Assembly (NCBI GenBank): GCA_039000515.1
Contig: JBCFYV010011135.1
Coordinates: forward strand, 11,172,776-11,236,775
Direction: 5' to 3'
From: Timema cristinae
Lineage: Eukaryota > Arthropoda > Insecta > Phasmatodea > Timematidae
DNA: 64,000 nt
Positions 56,331-64,000 of the stretch are shown here, piece by piece; the stretch's first letter is position 1; the number at the start of each line of letters is the position of its first letter. A program made the translations under genes and the position numbers. The notes under the pieces are model-generated. The model was given only the letters and a program-made list of their open reading frames with translations, did not search any database and had not been told where the DNA came from.

Positions 56331-59061
56331 AATGGGAATTGCTGTTACGATAAGGTGACCTTTTTCTCATGACACAAATACGGAACACTATCCTGCCAAA
56401 GGTTGGCCACTTAGTCAACTTTATTAGTCATTAATATTTAGTTATTATGCTTATTATTATGTTATTACTATAACTATTATCACTGGTTAATCGAGATATT
56501 GGGGCAGACAGACTAACCGTTACGTGAAACACATTAATCTGTAATTAGATTAGAATTCGGGGATTCCCAACACCCAACGGCTATATTTCAAACTCAGGGC
56601 AGTTCATTTAAAATTATAACCGAAAATATCCTATCATTGCTATGTTTTAATAAACTCAGAAAGATAAATATTCTAAAATACCGAAGTTTCAATGATTCAC
56701 ACCATGTAATTTTTAAAATACGGGTTCATTTATGGGACGCATAGAAAAATATGGAACATACTAACATTCTTTTTGGACCTATAAAAAAAATGGGGGCTGA
56801 AACTCTCAAATACGGGATGGATGGTCACTTTAAGTTAAGACTCAAGCTTGACAGTGCACCAGATTTGTCAAGAGAATTGACACCTAATAACTACTAATTT
56901 TGGATTATATACTCTTCTCTGTAAGGGGGCTCTGCTACCAATATTTTGGATTTCTAATTTTCTAGAATGAATCGTAAAACTCGGTGGGAAACCAAATGTT
57001 AAACTATGCTTCACTCGTGACAAAGTCCATTCTTAATTGGTTGTCCTTGAGCCAGTAAGTTTTGTGCGGAAGTGTCCTTCAAACAAAGTGTTCCTTGAGG
57101 ACTTTGAACAGCAGGAAGAACCCCACGGCAAACACGCGGTGATCTAACCTCTTCTGTCAGTTCGACTGTGGCGCGGCGTGGTGAGAGAGATTGGGACCAA
57201 GCCGTGGCCTGGATCAAAGCCATCGCTAAACAAATGTTTCCTATCCACGACTCAAACTTCTACCCGGCAGTGTAAATACAACAAGGTTGTTGTCTCGAAA
57301 TAGACAACGCCACAAAAAACCAAACTTAAATAATGGTTATGAGAACTAGAACAACCAGTGAGCCGTTAAACATTTCTATTAGTGCATGTGGGCGTAAGAA
57401 GATTTTTAGTTACTATAGATGAATTAGAAGGCTTAAATTTGGGACAATATGTATATATATTCCATTCACGATAGGTTTTTACCTGGATGACAGTTCGAAA
57501 ATCATATGTTTAGGTTTTGGGTTGCCAACACTTGTAAAAGATCACAGTTTTGTTATAAATGTAAAGATCTTTAATTACCTGTTATATTATTACATTTAAA
57601 ATAACGTAAACTTAAGTTTTCTCATACTATTTCATTTTTTTAAATCATTTCTTTTCATACAACTCGAAACAATATTTTAAACATAATTAAAAGTACTTAT
57701 TTTTCGTTTTGGAACGTTACTTATTTTGTATAATATAGTGCACACATCAATATATTTTATTACAGACATTGTATTTAGTTGGAAAAGAGAAAATTGTTGT
57801 CATTTTTTTACATACAATAAATTATGTTATGATTATTTTATCGTATTTTGAAATATTTAACTGAATAAAATATTTTCAACAACTGCGTGTCTGCATCATT
57901 AAAGAAAACTTGTTTACCGTTATGTTCAATCATATGGTTTAGATTCGTCAGTCGCCATTTTGAAGCTATGTTCGTTAGAAGTTTTTGTGAAAGTGGTGTT
58001 AATATTTTTTTAAGTGGAATAAAACTATAAATAAACTTTGTGTCCGACCTCAAATAAATATATAAATAATATTCGTCTAAATTACTTTGGTTAACTATCA
58101 CATTAATATATTACCATCTGTTTTCATTACAGTGATCCAAAGTGATAGGTGTCAGCTGGTGGCGTAGTGATATATTAGGGATTACTTCTAGTAACATTTC
58201 GAGCTGTCATCCAGGTAAACTTAGCTCGTGAATGCCTTATACTGTAGGATATGGATAGTTTAACATCGGTTTATTTTAAAAAAATGTATAGTTTTAACCC
58301 ACATGATTCTCCATGAAATTCCTATTTAAATCAATGGTGGGGAAAAAAACTTCTAATTCGAATTTTTGAATGAAATATTTGGCTAATTTGAGGCCTATAA
58401 TTTGTTCATTTTCGAGTTAGTTTGTACTAATTTCAAACCTTACTCAGTGATATTTATTAAATCACCCCATATGCCAAGAATGTCAACTAAAGTTAAAGTT
58501 ATTGCCGCATACGTAGTAAAAGAGAAAGCGGAATTTCTGTGGCGAGCGGGTTGCCTAGAGTAGCGGGATGTTTTGGCATGGCTTTCATTGTTTCTACGTG
58601 ACAATCACGTGGCGCCAAGCGTGGAAGGAGTAAACTTTCACGTTGTGCGTCCTTAATGATTTAAGTTTGCGTTTTAACTACGATACCTACATGGAAATTT
58701 AGAGCCTATTCTGGTGAAGTGGTTTACATCTTAACTTGACGCATATAAGCAGTCTAAGCTCTATCACACTTAGACGCCAATGAACAAAGTAGAAAAGAGG
58801 GAAGAAAATGAGTTAATATGCTGATAACCCTTTCCGTCTTCCTCTGACGAGTTTAACCAATCACTTTAATATTTACTCCTTGGAAACTTTGACTTACTTT
58901 TTAATTTTACCTTTTCCTTGTTTCCTATTCTAGATAGACAAATGCTACCACAGTCCTTATTAATCTACCCCTGGCAGGAAGATTCCTATAGGACATTTTC
59001 GTGACTAAGACAAATAGCCTAAATTGTATTTGATTTATAAAAAATACGTTTACAAAAATAC
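56331..59061. other. Unassigned region
   Basis: About 2.7 kb without a recognisable gene. Two patches are GC-richer than the rest: 57010-57225 (minus-strand frame of 70 codons, no domain) and 58480-58680. Either could hold a small host exon, but no convincing splice pair was seen. Confidence 0.25.
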
Positions 59062-59082
59062 TTATTATTATTATTATTAATA

Positions 59083-59138
<56 letters not shown>

Positions 59139-59325
59139 TATTATTATTATTATTAGCACCGTGTCTTACTATCCGTTCGAGTTATACGCACTTACGCTAA
59201 TGTGTAATGGTAGGGTGATTGTGAGATGAAATGGAGGACCTACAATTTAACGTGGAATCCAAACCACGGTGGTGGCCTGTCATTCCCCACATTCACAAGA
59301 TGTATTGTCAGAGGTGAAGGAAGGG
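59062..59325 (-). repeat. SINE family A, 5'-truncated
   Basis: The (ATT)n tail at 59065-59155 (minus strand) is followed by the shared tail and body. The tRNA head is missing. Confidence 0.7.
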
Positions 59326-59887
59326 TTTGGAATACTACTTAAATATAAGAATAATAATTGTGTGACATTTTAAGACTATTTTGAGAATTATTTAAGAATT
59401 TATGATATTTGTTTCAACGTTATATCTTTAAAATTCGTTGAGTAGAACGTAAATCCTATCTTTACCACCCGTGACTTCACAAGTAGGCATAGTCCTTAAT
59501 ATTTTAATGTTTCCAAGCTTATATGAATTTTGTCTAAATTTTTGTTTTTGTTTTTTCTGTATGTGTGCTTTATATAATATGTATAATATGTGTTTGTTTA
59601 AATGTAGAATATTTTGAGGTTATTGATTTATTATAGTGTACCAGATGGCATGATACCTACACATAAAAACGGGTTTTCAAAGTTTGGATATTTAGAATTT
59701 TTTTTTATATATCCCTTTTACTTCAAATTAAAAAAGTTATATTGTATAGTGACAGGCGAACTAAACTTGAATAATTAGGACACAGCTTATACTTTTAACA
59801 TAATCTGAAAAACGCCTATACTTTTAATATAAGCTGAAAAACGCAAGCCTCTCACTCATTCTAAGAAAAGATTTTTTTTAATTAATA
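59326..59887. other. Unassigned spacer
   Basis: Nothing recognised; a 33-bp sequence around CTTTTAACATAATCTGAAAA is tandemly doubled at 59788-59845. Confidence 0.3.
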
Positions 59888-60137
59888 ATATTTAGCACCG
59901 CGTCTTACTACCCATTCGGGTTATACGCTTTAAGTACTAATTACACTAATGGATTAGGAATTGGGAAGGTTTAATTAGAGGAAGTTAACCCGCATTTGCG
60001 TGGAGGGAGAGTGGAAAACGATTTTAGGAAAAACCACCCCAGTTCACCCGACTGAGATTCGAACCTCGATCTCCCCGTCCTCAGCAGTCGAGCTCATCAC
60101 GACTAGCGCGTTAGCCAACTACACCACCGAGGCGGAT
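59888..60137 (-). repeat. SINE family B, full-length
   Basis: Minus strand: head CCTCGGTGGTGTAGTTGGC, B-box GAGGTTCGAATCTCAG, body and shared tail. Confidence 0.75.
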
Positions 60138-60269
60138 TTTTTTTTTAATTAAATGGATTTGAGAATAGGGCTTTTCCGAAACGGTTCTTATGAGAAACAC
60201 GTTATTTAAAGCATGTTTTGACTTTTTTTTTTAATGGTACTTTGCACTACATAAACTTTTTCTTACCTT

Positions 60270-60512
60270 TATGCCGGGGTTCAAACCTCGGTCCCGGCAC
60301 AGATTTATCTGATTACCAAATCCTTCCTTCACCTCTGACAAGACATCTTGTGAATGTGGGGAATGCCAGGCCTCCACCGTGGTTCGGATTCCACGTTAAA
60401 CTGTAGGTCCTTCATTTCATCTCACAATCACCCTACCATTACACATTAGCGTAAGTGCGTATAACCCGAACGGGTAGTAAGTCGCGGTGCTAATTATAAT
60501 AATAATAATAAT
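60270..60512 (+). repeat. SINE family A, 5'-truncated
   Basis: Starts at the B-box (GGGGTTCAAACCTCGG) and continues to the shared tail and AAT repeats. Confidence 0.75.
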
Positions 60513-60559
60513 ATCTTACCTTTATCTAAAACGGAGAAGTTAACTTAAAAGTTAAAATA

Positions 60560-60870
60560 TTTATGAAAAGAAATAATGTTGCAGAAACATGACGAAAAAA
60601 TAGAGCATCACATTCCACTAAAGAACATAAAGAAAAAGGTACACTTTTAAAGAAAAGAAAAAGAGAAAAGACAAAAATATCCGTTCATCAAAGAAATTAA
60701 AAATCAATTCACTAATTTCAAAATACCTCATTTTTTTAAAAATATTTGATTTTATCTCGGAAATTATTGGTTTGATAAAAATATATTTCAAATAAATGTT
60801 TTTCATTTTTAATATTACTACAATTTTACAACGACAAGTTATTATATCTCAAATAGTTAGGGAGATATGA
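60560..60870 (+). repeat. Interspersed AT-rich repeat, copy 2
   Basis: Partner of 12270-12520. Confidence 0.45.
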
Positions 60871-62343
60871 CCAAAATTGCAAATTTATATTAGTTCAAAG
60901 TAGTGCCCTTTTAGTATTTTTCTTTGTAAAATGAGGATTACCATTTTGTTTGTAATGTTAAACAGTGCCTAAACAAAAAACTTAGTCAAAATCGCTTGCT
61001 ATAAATTTGAGCAAGTTGATTTTATCTATTTTTGCCCTTCAACAAACCACGCATAATTTTAGGAAAATCCTTGGGGTAACCTTATGAAAACCCTAGATAT
61101 CAAGTTTTAGCCCAATTGGTAAAGTTGTTTCGGCTCTAATACAAGATACAGATAAAGTGAAAAAAAAAAAAAATTGAAAGTCTGGTTCCGTTAGGTTTTG
61201 TGCCGTCGTATGTACTAGAAACACGAAAAGTTTCAGTTTTCAAGGTCATTTTGGGCTTCTGGAGGGTGCGGGAAGACCAATAAACATACATTAGAACATT
61301 ATTTATGTGATATTATATATCCATTACTGTTTCCAGCCTGTGGTCAATTTTTTATTACAGATATATGTTTTACATTACTGGCTTGCTAGGCCTGTCGTAA
61401 CTTAAAATGCCTTATAATCTAACTTAAGACTAGTAAAGGCACAACATCCAGTCCCCAGCCGGTAATTCATCACTGTGAAAGGGTAAATCCAGATTTCACC
61501 AATATAAATTATATATATAAGTGTATACAACATAAATAAAATGGTTTTTGTATGTTAGTACAGTTCAACTTTGATAGAAAAGGCCTTATCTGATGCTAGA
61601 GTTACTACTTTCACTTATGCATACGTCAAGTCATGTGATTATCCATACCTGTAAAATAACACAAATAATATTTTTTATACACTAATCACAAAAGGTATGT
61701 TTGTAATTTTTAAAAGACTCTTTTAAATAAAATGGGATTGTGCTTAACATAATAGCTTAATCTGGTTGAAAATATATTTTGTCTACATGGAATCTTGCCC
61801 AAATAAACCCGAAGGACGACCATTTATGTACACTTCGTTTATCCCGATAGGTAGCAGGCCTACCTTTCTTGATTGTACCACGGTTCTGCTTATAAGATAT
61901 GGTCGTAGTGTACAGGGGCATCGCACGAAATGGATTTTGGAGAAAGATGGATGGGGGTGTGAGAGTGAATTTCCCAACTTTAAGCATTCTACGATTAGAA
62001 AAATCCCCGGGTGACCAGTTAACAAGGGCAACGTTGAAAACACCGGAGGATATAGGGGTGTGGAATACCTCCTAGTAAATAGTGGTGAGGGGTCTCACCC
62101 CGGTGAAATTTGTCAAATTTGAGGCGATTATTTGTAGGTTCTAAGCGACTGTATTTTTAAAGTTATTTGTTAATGATGGATTTTTCAAGTTAAAAGTGTT
62201 ATTTGTTTTGACATGTACCATCATTGCGTAGGAAGACTATAAAGTTTTGTCCTTTAAAAACTCTAGACTTTATTAAGTAATCAACTTAAAATATTATATA
62301 ACCATCTTAAGGCTACTATTGCATAGTAGAAGGAGCCTTAAAA
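60871..62343. other. Unassigned region
   Basis: No gene recognised. 61757-62043 is open in three frames but none resembles a known protein. At 61619-61640 the sequence CATACGTCAAGTCATGTGATT resembles the core of the 62-bp repeat upstream of the Polinton polymerase. Confidence 0.3.
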
Positions 62344-63182
62344 TAGAGATGGGCGATATATCACTGACTGTGATTTTTTTCACCGATACCATTTGATCAC
62401 CGATACTCCCAGTTACTCGATCTCAAAAGTATCGGTGATTGAGATATCAGTGATCGAAAATACTCCATACTCGCATCAGTTGGCAACAGTTACTCGAGCC
62501 ACGGAGCTAGTATTGCTTCCTCAAGACACTCGAGTAAATACTCGCTTCGCGGCCCTTGTTATTCTTTTATTTTTTATTTTCTACCAGATAATTGAAAATC
62601 GACCTTATTGACTGGCATGTTTTACGTGCTATTTCTATTTAAAACACTTGATTTCGTAGAGCTCATTTTTCAAAAACAGTATGTTTTGCTTTCTTTTCTT
62701 ATCAACTGTATGAAACATCTTAAAATGCATACTTTTGTATTGATTGTATATTAGTCAGGCAACATGAAACCTTGAAAGATTAGGTAGCTAGCTGTATGTC
62801 GATTGTCAATGTCAGTGCCGACAAGAAGAGTTTATGTTAGGCCTTTAAGTATCGAATTCCATTGCAAGCCGCCAAACACCCGAGTAATTAGTTTTCTTTC
62901 CAACCGATACTCATGGGATTATTCGAGTAAATACTAAATATCCAATACTCAATACTCATAAATACTCCATGCTCCATACTAGATACTCGACTCGATACTC
63001 GATACTCAGACAGCAGCTAAATACTAGCCTTCACCGTGGTTGGAAAGTGAAAAAATATCGGTCCATCAAAACACTGTGAACACAGGTCACAGTTAAAAAT
63101 CACTGGTATAAATCACCGATATTTGAAAATCACAGTCACTGTATTCACTGATATCGTAAAATCACGGTTTCGCCAATCTCTA
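62344..63182. mobile_element. Non-autonomous hAT-type element with intact 8-bp duplication
   Basis: 839 bp. Tips TAGAGATGGGCG and CGCCAATCTCTA are inverted repeats with one mismatch. Flanking CCTTAAAA is perfect on both sides (62336-62343 and 63183-63190). The interior holds TATCAC/CACTGAT subterminal motifs and an ACTCGATACTC repeat. No transposase. Different from the 13932/51412 family inside, but with the same tip type. Confidence 0.85.
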
Positions 63183-63190
63183 CCTTAAAA

Positions 63191-63825
63191 CTATTGACAA
63201 CGGTGCTACTAGCTTTCTATAGCTACCATCTACTACAGAAGGTAACTCCTTTCAATGTATGATGATCTATGAATTCGGGAACTTTTCAAGAGCACGGATT
63301 GACATTTGGGGAATTTTAAATTTGTCTCTACAAGTCTGAGGTAAGGAACTTTCATGGTCGAAAGTAATGAGGTACAGAGTAAATTCTAGAATTTCCAACA
63401 TAAGATCTTGATTCTCCACCAAATTTCCAACTTTCCAAATTTTTCCCAGCTTTGTATAATGCTATACCCACTCTCCCCCCCCCCCCTCTTCACCACGGCC
63501 TCATCATCGTGACGCCCTTGATAGAGTACTCCGTCAAGGAGAGTCGGTTGCTATTCAGGGTAAATACAGTGGACATGCTTAGCATGAAGCAAAGGAGAAA
63601 CTTCATTTCTAGACTGGTGTGAGGAGTTTGCTCACACATGTCCGTATAGCATAGAATTGGCTTATTCTACATTGTCTTGAATACAAATGGAGAAAAACAA
63701 GGACAAATGTAATTTTGATATATTTTTCAAATGGGCAATACGCTATAGTTTGAAGTGCATTATAATATTCTGCAACGCCTTTGTCGATCAACTATGCTGC
63801 TGCTTCAATACAACACACAATAATA

Positions 63826-63869
<44 letters not shown>

Positions 63870-64000
63870 TACGTACATCACTCGTAGCTCAGTTTGCTGA
63901 AATATTACTCAGTACTAATTCCCAGTGTATGTTCAAATGTACTAATCGCGCATCATTTCCGTGGAGGCTCTTTCCATTTTATATTGAGATGAGGTGGTAA
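63191..64000. other. Unassigned end region
   Basis: A C12 run lies at 63475-63486 and a (AAT)n/(GAT)n microsatellite at 63819-63870. No gene recognised. Confidence 0.35.

Overview
This is a eukaryotic, almost certainly invertebrate animal, nuclear window. It is AT-rich and packed with tRNA-derived SINEs, LINE remnants, hAT and Harbinger DNA transposons, LTR pieces, minisatellites and microsatellites. No intact host gene could be recognised. The LINE fragments have a C-terminal reverse-transcriptase style that I associate with arthropod genomes, but this is only a weak hint about the host.

The centre of the window (37302-51405, 14,104 bp) is a complete Polinton/Maverick element of the virus-like (adintovirus-type) kind. 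It has terminal inverted repeats of about 335 bp beginning 5'-AG, and a perfect 6-bp target duplication, GATGTG. All its genes are on the + strand. In order they are: a small spliced acidic protein; protein-primed family B DNA polymerase; packaging ATPase; a basic pX-like protein with a hydrophobic tail; a conserved 209-residue protein; a DDE integrase with a chromodomain; penton-like minor capsid protein; a pVI-like protein; double jelly-roll major capsid protein; a conserved 180-residue protein; an adenain-like cysteine protease; and a 238-residue protein whose N-terminal half looks PC4-like. Polymerase, integrase, protease, ATPase and three capsid-related genes together describe an element able in principle to copy itself, package DNA and integrate. 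ATPase, integrase, penton, pVI-like and major capsid genes carry eight single-base frame disruptions, while the polymerase, protease and other small genes are open.

Six genes have a TATAAA box shortly upstream. The run from the pX-like gene to the major capsid gene is chained by touching or overlapping stop and start codons. The Polinton sits 10 bp inside the tip of a non-autonomous hAT element (37292-52035, 8-bp duplication AGTGTTAG). A related hAT copy at 13932 shows what the uninterrupted site looks like.

Left flank (1-37 kb): a 640-bp foldback palindrome at 673; a Gag-only LTR-type element at 7156-11737; minus-strand LINE remnants at 17.0 and 19.3 kb that have grown 39-bp and 61-bp minisatellites inside their coding sequence; a (TG)n tract; a decayed PIF/Harbinger element with transposase pieces (22273-24142); small inverted-repeat elements; a 900-bp solo LTR (27666-28565); and two arrays of one 46-bp minisatellite in opposite orientation (29.7 and 34.1 kb). 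Right flank (52-64 kb): mostly SINEs, LINE remnants, and an intact hAT-type non-autonomous element with a perfect 8-bp duplication (62344-63182). At least three SINE families with different tRNA-like heads share one 3' domain.
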